64,000 nucleotides of DNA from Nocardia rhizosphaerihabitans (GCF_014646295.1 NZ_BMNE01000006.1:372001-436000); one strand, 5' to 3'; shown: positions 33,912 to 42,849, counted from the first letter of the stretch. Translations and numbers: made by a program. The notes: generated by a model not told the origin, from the sequence alone.

Positions 33912-34690
33912 CCGCTTCCTCCCGCGGCAGCTCGTGCGGACTCGGGCACGCGGGTGACGTGCGCGCCCGCCCCGTCCGCGAGGTGGGCGAAGGTGATCGC
34001 ATCGCGCACGGCCGCGCCACCGGGATCGTTGTTGAAGTAGACGTGGATGTCGGCGGTATCGGGCCAGGCGTCGAGCAGCCGGTGCACCCAGCTGTCCAGC
34101 GCGTGGCGGCCGTAGTGCGGCGCCGGGTGCGCGCGACCCTCGTGCAGGCGCAGGTAGGCCCAGTCGGTGGTGCGCCAGAGCGGGGTGATCGGGCGGGAGT
34201 CGCGATCGGCCCAGGCCAGCGCGGCGTGGCGGGCTTCCAGCACCGCGCGGATGTCGTCGGTCCACCACGAGTCGTGCCGGGGTTCCACCGCGACCCGCAC
34301 CGAGGCGGGGAAGCAGCGCAGGCAGTCGTCGAGCAGCGCGGCATCCGCGCGCAGGGTCGGCGGAAGTTGCAGCAGGATCGGGCCGAGTTGCTTGCCGAGT
34401 CCGTCGGCCCGATCGAGCAGGCGCTGCACGGGTTCCTCGGGTTCGCGCAGTCGCTTGATGTGGGTGAGGAAGCGGCTGGCTTTCACCGCGACCAGGAAGT
34501 CCGCCGGTGTCCGCTCCCGCCACGCGGCGAAGGTCTCCCGGCTCGGCAGCCGGTAGAAGGCGTTGTTCGATTCGACCGTGGCGAACGCGTCGGCGTAGTG
34601 CTCGAGCCAGCGCCGCATCGGCAGGCCGTCCGGATACAGCACGCCACGCCAGTCGCGGTACTGCCAGCCGGAGGTGCCGACGCGGATCAC
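33908..34690 (-). CDS. DUF72 (YecE-like) TIM-barrel protein
   Basis: 260 residues with the family hallmarks IRVGTSGWQYRDWRGVLYP at the N-terminus, ESNNAFYRLPSRETFAAWRERTP next, and VYFNNDPGGAAVRDA near the end. Biochemical role unknown; the fold suggests a hydrolase or binding protein. It overlaps udgX by four bases, so the two are translationally coupled. That pairing suggests, but does not prove, a link to DNA repair. Confidence 0.9.
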   Translation of the reverse strand: MIRVGTSGWQYRDWRGVLYPDGLPMRRWLEHYADAFATVESNNAFYRLPSRETFAAWRERTPADFLVAVKASRFLTHIKRLREPEEPVQRLLDRADGLGKQLGPILLQLPPTLRADAALLDDCLRCFPASVRVAVEPRHDSWWTDDIRAVLEARHAALAWADRDSRPITPLWRTTDWAYLRLHEGRAHPAPHYGRHALDSWVHRLLDAWPDTADIHVYFNNDPGGAAVRDAITFAHLADGAGAHVTRVPESARAAAGGSG

Positions 34691-34714
34691 CGTGCCACCT
34701 GCCTTTCGCCGATG

Positions 34715-35674
34715 TCAGCCGGTGGCGCGCAGCAGCGGATCGAGTTCGCCCGCGTAGAAGTCGAGGAACGCGTCCATGTCCGGGCCCGCGTTCATCAGGA
34801 CCACACGGTCGAAGCCCGCGTCGGTGTACTCGCGCACCGCCTCGACATAGCGCTTGGGATCGTTGCCGCAGACGAAGGATTCGAGCATGTCGTCCTCGCG
34901 GACGGTCGTCGTCGCCGCGGCGAAGTTCGCCGGATTGGGCAACTCGCTGAGCACCTTCCAGCCGCCGACCGACCAGCGGTTGGTCGACAGTGCGGCCGCG
35001 GCGCCGTCGCGTTCGTTCTCGGCGAAGGCGACGCCGACTTCCGCGTACCGCGGTCCCGAGCCGCCTGCCAGCCGATACGCCTGCACGAGTTCGGGTTTCG
35101 GCTCGGTGGCGAACAGGCCGTCACCGAGCTCGGCGGCGATGGCGGCGGCCTCGGGGCCACCGGCAGCCACCGCGATCTCGGGCAGGGTGTCGGGCAGGTC
35201 GAACACCCGCGCGTCCGACAGCGACAGATACCGGCCGTCGTAGCTGCGATACCCACCCTGCCAGAGCAGCCGGATGATCTCGAGCGCCTCCCGTAACATG
35301 GCCTGCCGCACCCGGATCGGCGGGAACTCCCGGCCGACGATGTGCTCGTTGAGGCGTTCGCCGGAGCCGATACCCAGGGTGAACCGTCCGTCCGAGATCA
35401 GCGCGGTGGTCGCGGCGGCCTGCGCGACGATCGCGGGGTGATAGCGGATGATCGGGCAGGTCACGCCGGTGGCCAGGCCGATCCGCTCGGTGCGGGCGGC
35501 CATGGTGCCGAGGACCGTCCAGACGAAGGGTGAATGGCCCTGGTTGTCGAGCCACGGGTGGAAATGGTCGCTCATCTCGACGAAGTCGAAGCCGGCGGCC
35601 TCGGCCCGAACGGCTTGGCGCACCAGCTCGTTCGGGCCGAACGCCTCGGCGGCCAGTTTGAATCCGATCTGCAT
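34715..35674 (-). CDS. F420-dependent LLM-class oxidoreductase (G6PDH-like family)
   Basis: 319 residues of a luciferase-like TIM barrel. MSDHFHPWLDNQGHSPFVWTVLG and GLATGVTCPIIRYHPAIVAQ are typical of the F420-dependent glucose-6-phosphate dehydrogenase group and its TIGR03557 relatives. GSGERLNEHIVG is the cofactor phosphate loop. The protein probably uses F420 to oxidise or reduce an unknown alcohol or carbonyl. It is 24 bases downstream of no other gene on its strand and likely has its own promoter before 35674. Confidence 0.88.
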   Translation of the reverse strand: MQIGFKLAAEAFGPNELVRQAVRAEAAGFDFVEMSDHFHPWLDNQGHSPFVWTVLGTMAARTERIGLATGVTCPIIRYHPAIVAQAAATTALISDGRFTLGIGSGERLNEHIVGREFPPIRVRQAMLREALEIIRLLWQGGYRSYDGRYLSLSDARVFDLPDTLPEIAVAAGGPEAAAIAAELGDGLFATEPKPELVQAYRLAGGSGPRYAEVGVAFAENERDGAAAALSTNRWSVGGWKVLSELPNPANFAAATTTVREDDMLESFVCGNDPKRYVEAVREYTDAGFDRVVLMNAGPDMDAFLDFYAGELDPLLRATG

Positions 35675-35694
35675 GGCGAACCTTTCGGAGGCTG

Positions 35695-36027
35695 TCAGTC
35701 GCGACCGAGGGCGTGGGCCAGTTCCTGCTTGTTCATCTTCGAGCGACCGTCGATATTGCGGCGCCGCGCCTCTTCATAGAGCTGGTCACGGGTCAGACCG
35801 CGCGGACCCTTGCGATGGGACCGCTGGCCGCCACGACGCTGCGGCGAGGTGTCGGTGCGGGAGAGCTTGCTCGACCGCTTGGCCTCACCGGACTGCGCCC
35901 GCGACTTGTTGACCGTGCGTGCCGCGATCTCCTCGGCCCTGTCCTCGCCGGCGCCACGTTCCTTCTGCGATTCCTTGATGTGCTTGTACTGCCGTTCGCG
36001 TTTGCTACTCCATGCTTGCTGCGGCAT
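35695..36027 (-). CDS. basic Rho_N/SAP-like small protein
   Basis: 110 residues from the ATG at 36027. The first half is very polar and charged (SSKRERQYKHIKESQKERG, then ERAEEIAARTVNK-like text). The last 35 residues, GLTRDQLYEEARRRNIDGRS then KMNKQELAHALGR, form the helix-extended-helix of Rho N-terminal or SAP-like nucleic-acid binding domains. Homologues are often labelled plasmid stabilisation proteins without evidence. DNA or RNA binding is the best guess. Confidence 0.8.
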   Translation of the reverse strand: MPQQAWSSKRERQYKHIKESQKERGAGEDRAEEIAARTVNKSRAQSGEAKRSSKLSRTDTSPQRRGGQRSHRKGPRGLTRDQLYEEARRRNIDGRSKMNKQELAHALGRD

Positions 36028-36120
36028 AGCTACACCTCCGCTTCTCGATGGGGTTTCTGTTTGCCGACTACCCGGGCTCCGCACGCGGAAACAGCACCGG
36101 AGTCCGGCACACTGGCGAAG

Positions 36121-36816
36121 GTGAGCGCATCGGGCAGCGGGCGGGCGCGAGCCGGCGCGGTGGCGGCCGGGGTCTGGCGCTGGCTGCGCAGCGCGCCGGG
36201 CACGTATCTGTGGCTGGCCGCGCTGGCGGTGACGACCGTGATCATCCACCGGCTCACGCCCGAGGAGGCCAGGGCCTGGCTCGGGCATCGGTCGACCAAT
36301 CTGTACCACCTCGGCGAGGACCCCGTCCGGGTGCTGATCGGCAGCGCGTTCTGGACCGACGGGGGTGGCTGGTTCGGTTACGCGGTGCTGTTCACGATCT
36401 TTCACGCCAATGCCGAGCGGTGGCTCGGCACGCTGCGCTGGCTGGTGGTCGCCGTGCTCGCGCACGTGGGCGCCACCTATCTCAGCGAGGGTGTGCTGCT
36501 GTGGGCGATCCGCAACGACGACGCGCCGCAACGGGCGATGTACACCCTCGACGTCGGCGTCAGCTACGCGCTGGCCGGTGTCGCCGCCGTGCTGGCCTAT
36601 CGGCTGGTGCGGCCGTGGCGCTGGTGGTACGTCCTCGGTGTGTTCGCCGTGGTGATACCGCCGATCCTGCTGAGTCGGACCTTCACCGATATCGGGCACG
36701 GAAGCGCCGCCCTCATCGGCTTCGCGTGCTACCCCCTGACGCGGGGCCGCGGCGGGGCCTGGGACCCGGGTGCGCTGCCGCGCCGGATCCGCCGCCGAAC
36801 GTCGTCGGCGGGTTGA
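36121..36816 (+). CDS. rhomboid-like integral membrane protein
   Basis: 231 residues from a GTG at 36121 (weak ribosome site). Six hydrophobic segments are visible, beginning with YLWLAALAVTTVIIH. The motif HANAERWLGTLRW and the later TFTDIGHGSAALIGFACYPLT resemble rhomboid-fold proteins of actinobacteria. The serine protease GxSG motif is not evident, so proteolytic activity is doubtful; it may be a pseudo-rhomboid. Confidence 0.7.
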   Translation: MSASGSGRARAGAVAAGVWRWLRSAPGTYLWLAALAVTTVIIHRLTPEEARAWLGHRSTNLYHLGEDPVRVLIGSAFWTDGGGWFGYAVLFTIFHANAERWLGTLRWLVVAVLAHVGATYLSEGVLLWAIRNDDAPQRAMYTLDVGVSYALAGVAAVLAYRLVRPWRWWYVLGVFAVVIPPILLSRTFTDIGHGSAALIGFACYPLTRGRGGAWDPGALPRRIRRRTSSAG

Positions 36817-36869
36817 CCGCGCCACATCACCGCCGCCGAACCGCGGTTGCCGGTGGATAGCCGGATAGG

Positions 36870-37874
36870 GTGGGCCCGGTGATCTTGCTGGTGATCGGTG
36901 TGGTTCTGCTCGGTGTGTTCGCGCTGCGATTCCGTCAGGAGCGACGGCGGTTCGGCAACGGGGTGCTGTTGCTGCTCGGCCTGCTGTGCGCCGGCGGTGC
37001 GCTGGTCGCCTCGGGCGCGGCAGGGGCTGGGCCGGAAGTGCTGGTCGCGCTCGTGCTCGCCCTGTCGCCGCTACTCGTGCTGGTCCTGGCCGGACTGCTG
37101 ATCGTCAACGGGGCGGTGATGCTGCACCGGGAGGGTCTGCGCGTGGCCAACCTGCTCTCCGCGGCGCTCGGTGTCGCCTTGCTGGTGCCCTACGTGCTGC
37201 TGGTCCTGGCCGTGCTCGCCGAGTGGAAGGTGCTCGGCGCGCTGCTGCTCGCCGTCGTCCTCGTCGCGTCCTACCTGGGCTTCGTGCTGCTCTCGTTCCT
37301 GCTCTATTCGGTGGTCTACGGCATGGCGACCCGCACCGACGGCGCCGCCGCGATCGTCGTGCACGGCTCGGGTCTGCTGGGTGACCGGGTGCCGCCGCTG
37401 CTGGCCAGCAGGCTCGACCGGGCGCTGGGCATCTGGCACACCGACCGCGCGCACGGCCGCACCCCGCTGCTGGTGCCCAGCGGCGGCAAGGGCTCCGACG
37501 AGAAGGTCTCCGAGGCCGCGGCCATGACCAGCTATCTCGCCGAGTACGGCGTGCCCGCCGGGGACGTGCTGCCCGAGGACCGGTCGACCACCACCCGCGA
37601 GAACCTGCTGTTCAGCAAGCATCTGCTCGCCCGGCAGGGGATCGAACACAACATCCTGCTGGTGACCAGCAACTTCCACGTGCTGCGGACCGCGCTGCTT
37701 GCCCGTTCGGTCGGGCTCGACGCGCAGGTCACCGGCGCGCCGACGGCGCGGTACTACCTGCCGAGCGCGCTGCTGCGGGAGTTCGTCGGCGTGCTGGCCG
37801 AGCACAAACGGCTCAATATCGCCGTCTGCGCGGTACTGGCCGCGCTGCCGGTCGTGGTGCTTGTCGCGTCATGA
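36870..37874 (+). CDS. YdcF/ElyC-family DUF218 protein with multi-helix N-terminal part
   Basis: 334 residues from a GTG. The first 150 residues are four or five membrane helices (ILLVIGVVLLGVFALRF, LVALVLALSPLLVLVLAGLL and others). The DUF218 domain follows: AAAIVVHGSGLLGDRVPPLL, VPSGGKGSDEKVSEAAAM, EDRSTTTRENLLFSK and LLVTSNFHVLRTALLA. This architecture is common in Gram-positive envelope proteins of unknown reaction. A shorter DUF218 protein begins the window. Confidence 0.88.
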   Translation: MGPVILLVIGVVLLGVFALRFRQERRRFGNGVLLLLGLLCAGGALVASGAAGAGPEVLVALVLALSPLLVLVLAGLLIVNGAVMLHREGLRVANLLSAALGVALLVPYVLLVLAVLAEWKVLGALLLAVVLVASYLGFVLLSFLLYSVVYGMATRTDGAAAIVVHGSGLLGDRVPPLLASRLDRALGIWHTDRAHGRTPLLVPSGGKGSDEKVSEAAAMTSYLAEYGVPAGDVLPEDRSTTTRENLLFSKHLLARQGIEHNILLVTSNFHVLRTALLARSVGLDAQVTGAPTARYYLPSALLREFVGVLAEHKRLNIAVCAVLAALPVVVLVAS

Positions 37875-38006
37875 TTTCGGCGAAACGCGACCAAATTAGG
37901 TGTTACTTCGAATACTACGTACATGTATGATTGGCCTACCGCACGACCGGCGCACCGTCGCGCCTGGCGCTCGAAGGAGTATCGCGCGGTAGGACGAGGA
38001 GTACCG

Positions 38007-38909
38007 ATGAAGTTACTTCGCCGAGCAGCACGGCGACCGGAGGTGGATCCCGGCAAGGTCGCTCTGCACGCTCGCAATGTGACCTTCGACTGGTCGGGCG
38101 TCGACCTGCAGTGGATGTCGGCCGAACCGTACGCGTCACACCTGATCAGCGCGCTGAACATGCTGCTGCCCGAGGGTGAGCGCATGTTCATCGTGACCTA
38201 TCGCGAGGCGCTGGCCTACGTGAAGGACGAGAAGCTGCGCGAGGACATGCTCGGTTTCATCGGGCAGGAATCCATGCACGCGGAGACCCACGAGAAGGTC
38301 CTGCGCGACGTGCTCACGGCCAACGGCATCGACGCGAGTCCCTATGTGCGGCAGATGGAATACCTGTTCCGCAAGACGCTGGGCCCCCGTGGCGGCGACG
38401 ACCGCGCCGGACGGCAGATGCTGGTCGAACGGCTCGCGTTCATCGCCTGCCTCGAGCACTTCTTCGCCTGGCTCGGCGACTGGGTGATCAACGTCGACCT
38501 GGAGAAGTTCGGCGCCGACCCGCGCATGGCCGACCTGTTCCGCTGGCACGGCGCCGAGGAAGTCGAGCATCGCAACGTCGCCCACGATGTCGCCGAATAT
38601 TTCGGCGTCGGCTACGTGCGCCGCTGCGCCTCGATGGTGCTGGTGTTCCCGATCTTCATCGCCCTGGTGGTGCGCGGTGCGAAGTTCCTGGTGCAGCAGG
38701 ATCCGCGACTGCCCGATCACGGCTACCCGCGGGTCATCGCCGAGGTCCTGGCCGCGATGTGGCGCGGTGCGCTCCCCGGCATCCCGTCGCTGCTGATCAG
38801 CGCGCTGTCGACCTTCCAGCCCGGCTACAGCCCGGAGAATGTCGGCTCGACCGCGCAGGCCGTCGCCTACCTCGCGCAGTCGCCCGCCGCGCGGGCGGCC
38901 GCTTCGTGA
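38007..38909 (+). CDS. PF10118 'metal-dependent hydrolase' with a ferritin-like diiron signature
   Basis: 300 residues from the ATG at 38007, with GAGGAG nine bases upstream. Databases call this family metal-dependent hydrolase. The helices carry carboxylate-histidine motifs spaced as in ferritin-like diiron proteins: Glu67 (YREAL), Glu88-x2-His91 (ESMH), Glu141 or Glu150 (LEHFF) and Glu185-x2-His188 (EVEH). It ends with a membrane-leaning segment (SMVLVFPIFIALVV). The stop overlaps the start of a 2Fe-2S reductase gene, which fits an oxygenase with its electron donor. Confidence 0.8.
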   Translation: MKLLRRAARRPEVDPGKVALHARNVTFDWSGVDLQWMSAEPYASHLISALNMLLPEGERMFIVTYREALAYVKDEKLREDMLGFIGQESMHAETHEKVLRDVLTANGIDASPYVRQMEYLFRKTLGPRGGDDRAGRQMLVERLAFIACLEHFFAWLGDWVINVDLEKFGADPRMADLFRWHGAEEVEHRNVAHDVAEYFGVGYVRRCASMVLVFPIFIALVVRGAKFLVQQDPRLPDHGYPRVIAEVLAAMWRGALPGIPSLLISALSTFQPGYSPENVGSTAQAVAYLAQSPAARAAAS

Positions 38910-40012
38910 CCGTGCGCGACATACCCCAGGCATTGCCGGGCGACCTCTACGGCAAACACCGGCACGATCCAGGCACCAGGGTGCTGCACGCGATCGCGTC
39001 GGCCCGGTTGAGCTGGAGCGCCCTGGTCAATCGCCGCGATCTGCGCCCGCGCGTCGACGATCGCCGGTTCCCGGTGGTCGTCACCGAGCGCCGGGTCGTC
39101 GCGCACGACCAGGATGTGGTGAGCCTGCGCCTGGAGTCGCCGGACGGCCGGGAGCTGCCCGCGTGGCGGCCCGGCGCGCACCTGGATCTCGAGCTTCCCT
39201 CGGGCCGGCTGCGCCAGTACTCGCTGTGCGGTGACCCCGCTGACGCGCACGCCTACCGGATCGCGGTGCGCCGCATCCCCGAGGGCGGCGGCGGTTCGCT
39301 CGAGGTGCACGACGAACTGCCGGTCGGCAGCCGATTCATCGTCCGCGGCCCGCGCAACGCCTTCCCGTTCGCCGTGCCGGGCCACGGCTCGCCCGCGCAG
39401 CGACTGCATTTCGTCGCGGGCGGCATCGGGATCACCCCGATCCTGCCGATGGCGCGGCTCGCCCACCGGCTCGGGGTGCCCTGGACGATGGTCTACACCG
39501 GGCGCTCCCGCGACACCATCCCGTTCCTGGCCGAGCTGGAGAGCTTCGGCGAGCACGTGACCGTGCGCACCGACGACGAATACGGCCTGCCCGACGCGGC
39601 GGCGCTGCTGCCCGGCGTCGGCGCGGGCACCGCCGTGTACTCGTGTGGCCCCACCCCGATGACCTCGGCGATCGTCGCCGCGGTGCGCACGATGCCCGAG
39701 GTGGAACTGCATTTCGAACGGTTCTCGCCGCCGCCGATCGTCGACGGCACCGCGTTCGAGATCGAGTTCGCCTCCACCGGTGCGGTGATCGAGGTGCCCG
39801 CCGACCGCAGCGCGCTCGACGCCATCCTCGACACCCGCCCCGACCAGCCGTACTCGTGCAGGCAGGGCTTCTGCCGCACGTGCGTGGTCAGGGTGCTGGC
39901 AGGCAACCCCGACCATCGGGAAAACACACTCTCCGATGACGACCACGCCGCAGGTGAAATGCTCGCCTGCGTATCCCGTTCGCACGGTGAGCGATTGGTG
40001 CTCGACCTGTGA
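38906..40012 (+). CDS. PDR/VanB-type ferredoxin-flavin reductase
   Basis: 368 residues from a GTG that overlaps the preceding stop. Domain order is a short N-terminal extension, a flavin-binding barrel (LRQYSLCGDPADAHAYRIAV), an NAD(P)-binding domain (FVAGGIGITPILPMARL and VYSCGPTPM), and a C-terminal plant-type 2Fe-2S domain with Cys ligands in YSCRQGFCRTCVVRV and a later LACVSR. It passes electrons from NAD(P)H to an oxygenase. The translationally coupled PF10118 protein is the obvious acceptor. Confidence 0.92.
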   Translation: MTVRDIPQALPGDLYGKHRHDPGTRVLHAIASARLSWSALVNRRDLRPRVDDRRFPVVVTERRVVAHDQDVVSLRLESPDGRELPAWRPGAHLDLELPSGRLRQYSLCGDPADAHAYRIAVRRIPEGGGGSLEVHDELPVGSRFIVRGPRNAFPFAVPGHGSPAQRLHFVAGGIGITPILPMARLAHRLGVPWTMVYTGRSRDTIPFLAELESFGEHVTVRTDDEYGLPDAAALLPGVGAGTAVYSCGPTPMTSAIVAAVRTMPEVELHFERFSPPPIVDGTAFEIEFASTGAVIEVPADRSALDAILDTRPDQPYSCRQGFCRTCVVRVLAGNPDHRENTLSDDDHAAGEMLACVSRSHGERLVLDL

Positions 40013-40044
40013 GTTCGATTCCAGGACAAGGAGTCCGAAGAGAT

Positions 40045-41817
40045 ATGACTGTCGAGACCACACCGGCCGCGAACCGGCGCACCGTCCGCAACGGTGATTT
40101 CCAGCTCGCCGTGTTCGAATACGGCGACGCCGCGGCCGAGACCGTCGTGCTCGTGCACGGCTGGCCCGACACCCATCACCTGTGGGACAAGGTGATTCCG
40201 CGGCTCGCCGAACGCTTCCACGTCGTCGCCTACGACACCCGCGGCCACGGCGAGTCCACCCGTACCCAGCGCACCGCCGACTTCCGGCTCGAGGAACTCT
40301 CGCGCGACTTCTACGCGGTCATCGACGCGGTGAGCCCCGACCGTCCCGTCCACGTGCTCGCCCACGACTGGGGTTCGGTGCAGGTGTGGGAGGCCGTGTG
40401 CGAGCCGCAGGCCACCGAGCGGATCGCCTCGTTCACCTCGGTGTCCGGCCCGAACCTCGATCACCTGGCCGCCTGGACACGCGATCGGCTCTCGCGGCCG
40501 AGCCCGCGCAACATCTGGCAGCCGGTGACCCAGGCGCTGTCCTCGGCCTACACCGCGTTCTTCATGACCCCGGTGCTGCCGCGTGCCACCTTCAACGCCA
40601 TCGGCACCGAGAAGGTGTGGCAGCGGGCCGTCGCCCTCATGAACGACACCTCGCCCGCCAACGTCGTACTCGGGCCCACGTTCCGGCGCGACATGGTCGA
40701 CGGGCTGCTCATCTACCGCGCGAACATCGCCCAGCGCATGCTGTCGCCGCGCGAGCGCCGCACCGAGGTCCCGGTGCAGCTGATCGTCGCCGGACGCGAC
40801 GTCGCCGTGCGCCCAGCCGGCTACGACGATTCCCACAAGTGGACCGCGCGACTGTGGCGTCGTGACGTACCCGCCGGACACTGGATGCCGTTCTCGCATC
40901 CGGAATTGCTGGCCACTGCCACCACCGAACTCATCGACGCGCTCGGAAGCGGCGATGTGCCCCGCGGTCTGGCGCGCGCCGAAGTCGGCCGCAGCCGGAA
41001 GGAATTCGACGACAAGCTGGTCGTGATCACCGGCGGCGGCAGCGGCATCGGCCGCGAGACCGCGCTGGCCTTCGCCCGGCTCGGCGCCGAGGTGGTGATC
41101 TCCGACGTCAACGAGAACGCGGCCAAGGAGACCGCCGAGCTCATCGTCGCCGAAGATGGTGTCGCGCACTCCTATTCGCTCGACGTGTCGGACGGGGACG
41201 CGGTGCGTGAGCACGCGGACGCGGTGATCGCCGCACACGGCGTGCCCGACATCCTGATCAACAACGCCGGCGTCGGCCAGGCGGGCAGCTTCCTCGACAC
41301 TCCGCCCGAGGAGTTCGACCGGGTGCTGCGGATAAACCTCGGCGGTGTGGTGAACGGCTGCCGTGCCTTCGGCGCCGCGATGGCCGAGCGCGGCCTCGGC
41401 GGGCACATCGTGAACCTGTCCAGCATGGCCGCCTACAGCCCGCAGCGGGACATGGCCGCCTATGCCACCAGCAAGTCGGCGGTGTTCATGTTCTCCGACT
41501 GCCTGCGCGCGGAACTGGCCGATCGCGGCATCTCGGTGTCGACCGTGTGCCCCGGCATCGTGCACACCAATATCGTTGCCACCACCCGTATTTCGGGTGT
41601 GTCCGCGGAGGAGGAGGCCGCCGCCCAGCGCAAGTTCGACAAGCTCTACGAACGGCGCGGCTACACCCCCGACAGGGTCGCGGCGCAGATCGTGAAGGCG
41701 GTGCGCAGCGGCCGCGAGATCGTGCCGGTGACGCCGGAGTCGTGGGTGCAGTACCGGATCAACCGGATCGCGCCCGGCGCGGTGCGGTTCGCGGCGCGCC
41801 GGATGAAGCTGGTCTAG
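40045..41817 (+). CDS. ephD: EphD-like fusion: alpha/beta (epoxide) hydrolase plus SDR
   Basis: 590 residues, close to the length of mycobacterial EphD. The N-terminal half is an epoxide-hydrolase-type alpha/beta domain: VHGWPDTHHLWD, nucleophile aspartate in LAHDWGSVQVWE, and histidine in PAGHWMPFSHPE. The C-terminal half is an SDR: ITGGGSGIGRETALAFARLG, NNAGVGQAG and catalytic AYATSK. EphD is linked to mycolic-acid metabolism. ATG at 40045 after GGAGTCCGAAGAG. Third gene of the operon with the diiron-like protein and reductase. Confidence 0.88.
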   Translation: MTVETTPAANRRTVRNGDFQLAVFEYGDAAAETVVLVHGWPDTHHLWDKVIPRLAERFHVVAYDTRGHGESTRTQRTADFRLEELSRDFYAVIDAVSPDRPVHVLAHDWGSVQVWEAVCEPQATERIASFTSVSGPNLDHLAAWTRDRLSRPSPRNIWQPVTQALSSAYTAFFMTPVLPRATFNAIGTEKVWQRAVALMNDTSPANVVLGPTFRRDMVDGLLIYRANIAQRMLSPRERRTEVPVQLIVAGRDVAVRPAGYDDSHKWTARLWRRDVPAGHWMPFSHPELLATATTELIDALGSGDVPRGLARAEVGRSRKEFDDKLVVITGGGSGIGRETALAFARLGAEVVISDVNENAAKETAELIVAEDGVAHSYSLDVSDGDAVREHADAVIAAHGVPDILINNAGVGQAGSFLDTPPEEFDRVLRINLGGVVNGCRAFGAAMAERGLGGHIVNLSSMAAYSPQRDMAAYATSKSAVFMFSDCLRAELADRGISVSTVCPGIVHTNIVATTRISGVSAEEEAAAQRKFDKLYERRGYTPDRVAAQIVKAVRSGREIVPVTPESWVQYRINRIAPGAVRFAARRMKLV

Positions 41818-41821
41818 GCGG

Positions 41822-42325
41822 TCACGCCCGGCGCAGTTGCTCCTCCACGGCGGCGACGTGCCGGGCGTCCACGCCCCACGGCTGCTCGACCCCGACCTTG
41901 CGGTCGAGGTCCCACAGCACGCACTCTTCGTCCGGTCGCGCCACCAGCGACCATGCCACCACGGTGCGGCCCAGCTGTTCGATCATCGACCCGTGGTCGG
42001 GTGCACTGTCGCCCGCGCCGTCGGGGAAGTGATGCAGGAACCGGCCGTAGGCCTCGGTGCAGAACTTCGCGTACAGCTGGGTGCACAGGATGAACCCGTG
42101 CCAGGCCTCGTCGACCGCGTGCGAGGGCATGCCGATCACCTGGTCGTCGCGCATCGCCGCGCCGCAACAGCGCAACCATTGGCGCAGACCGGATTCCACC
42201 AGCTCGCGTGGCTGCCAGGGGCAGGTCTTGAAGATCGCGTCGGGGAAGTGCAGGTCGGCGACCGTGCGATCGACCGCGGTGAGGTCGATCGGTCGCTGAC
42301 CGCGTCGAAGGAACGAAAGCGCCAC
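41822..42325 (-). CDS. glycine-rich-domain (GRDP/PF07173-like) protein
   Basis: 167 residues. The segment MPSHAVDEAWHGFILCTQLYAKFC is the hallmark of the family first described in plant glycine-rich domain proteins: a VDEAWH motif, then a helix with Cys. An earlier TCPWQPRELVESGLRQWLRCC and a C-terminal domain complete it. It contains several Cys and His residues that could bind metal. Function unknown. It is divergent from a gene for a Cys/Gly/Ser-rich membrane peptide, 74 bases away. Confidence 0.78.
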   Translation of the reverse strand: MALSFLRRGQRPIDLTAVDRTVADLHFPDAIFKTCPWQPRELVESGLRQWLRCCGAAMRDDQVIGMPSHAVDEAWHGFILCTQLYAKFCTEAYGRFLHHFPDGAGDSAPDHGSMIEQLGRTVVAWSLVARPDEECVLWDLDRKVGVEQPWGVDARHVAAVEEQLRRA

Positions 42326-42399
42326 GAATTCACTGTAAGCCCCCTGGGTGGTCGCCTGTAGGTGCTGCCGGGGACGGCCGAGGCGGCTAGCCTGCAGAC

Positions 42400-42759
42400 A
42401 TGCTTTCGATGCTGGTGATCGTGCTCGCGTTTCTGGTGATCGGTGTCGCGGTGCTGGTCACGACCATCGTGGTACTGATCCGCAAGCTGAGCCCGCCCCG
42501 CAACAATCAGGGGTACGTCGATCAGAGCTGGCTGGCCGGGTCGGCGGGCAGTTACGGATTGTTCGACGGGTCGCCGGGGCCGCACGGTCACGGATCCAGC
42601 TGCGGTGGCGGTTCGACCAGCGGCTGTGGCGGCGGGAGCAGCCCCAGCTGTGGCGGGGGCTCGAGCAGCAGTGGTTGTAGTGGTGGGAGCAGCAGTAGTT
42701 GCAGCGGCGGAAGTAGCAGCAGTTGTGGCGGCGGAAGTAGCTGTGGCGGCGGCTCGTGA
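42400..42759 (+). CDS. membrane-anchored Cys/Gly/Ser-rich repeat protein
   Basis: 119 residues. Residues 1-28 are one transmembrane helix (VIVLAFLVIGVAVLVTTIVV). A short linker follows, then from about residue 66 a low-complexity tail of Ser-Cys-Gly-Gly-Gly type units with seven regularly placed cysteines (SCGGGSTSGCGGGS, and so on to the end). The nucleotide sequence shows matching imperfect direct repeats. Such tails occur in TIGR04222-like proteins and some ribosomal-peptide precursors. The partner may be the divergent GRDP protein. Confidence 0.8.
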   Translation: MLSMLVIVLAFLVIGVAVLVTTIVVLIRKLSPPRNNQGYVDQSWLAGSAGSYGLFDGSPGPHGHGSSCGGGSTSGCGGGSSPSCGGGSSSSGCSGGSSSSCSGGSSSSCGGGSSCGGGS

Positions 42760-42849
42760 ACGTGTGACCCACGTCGCATCGCCCTTGACCTGAACTCCGC
42801 TCGAGGTTCCATGCTGGACGCGTCCAGTGAACACCACGAAGGAGTCGCG

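Noticed and set aside
42590..42756. Short direct repeats resembling a CRISPR-like or microsatellite array
   Set aside because: They are explained by the Cys/Gly/Ser repeat codons of the 42400 gene, and there are no regular spacers.
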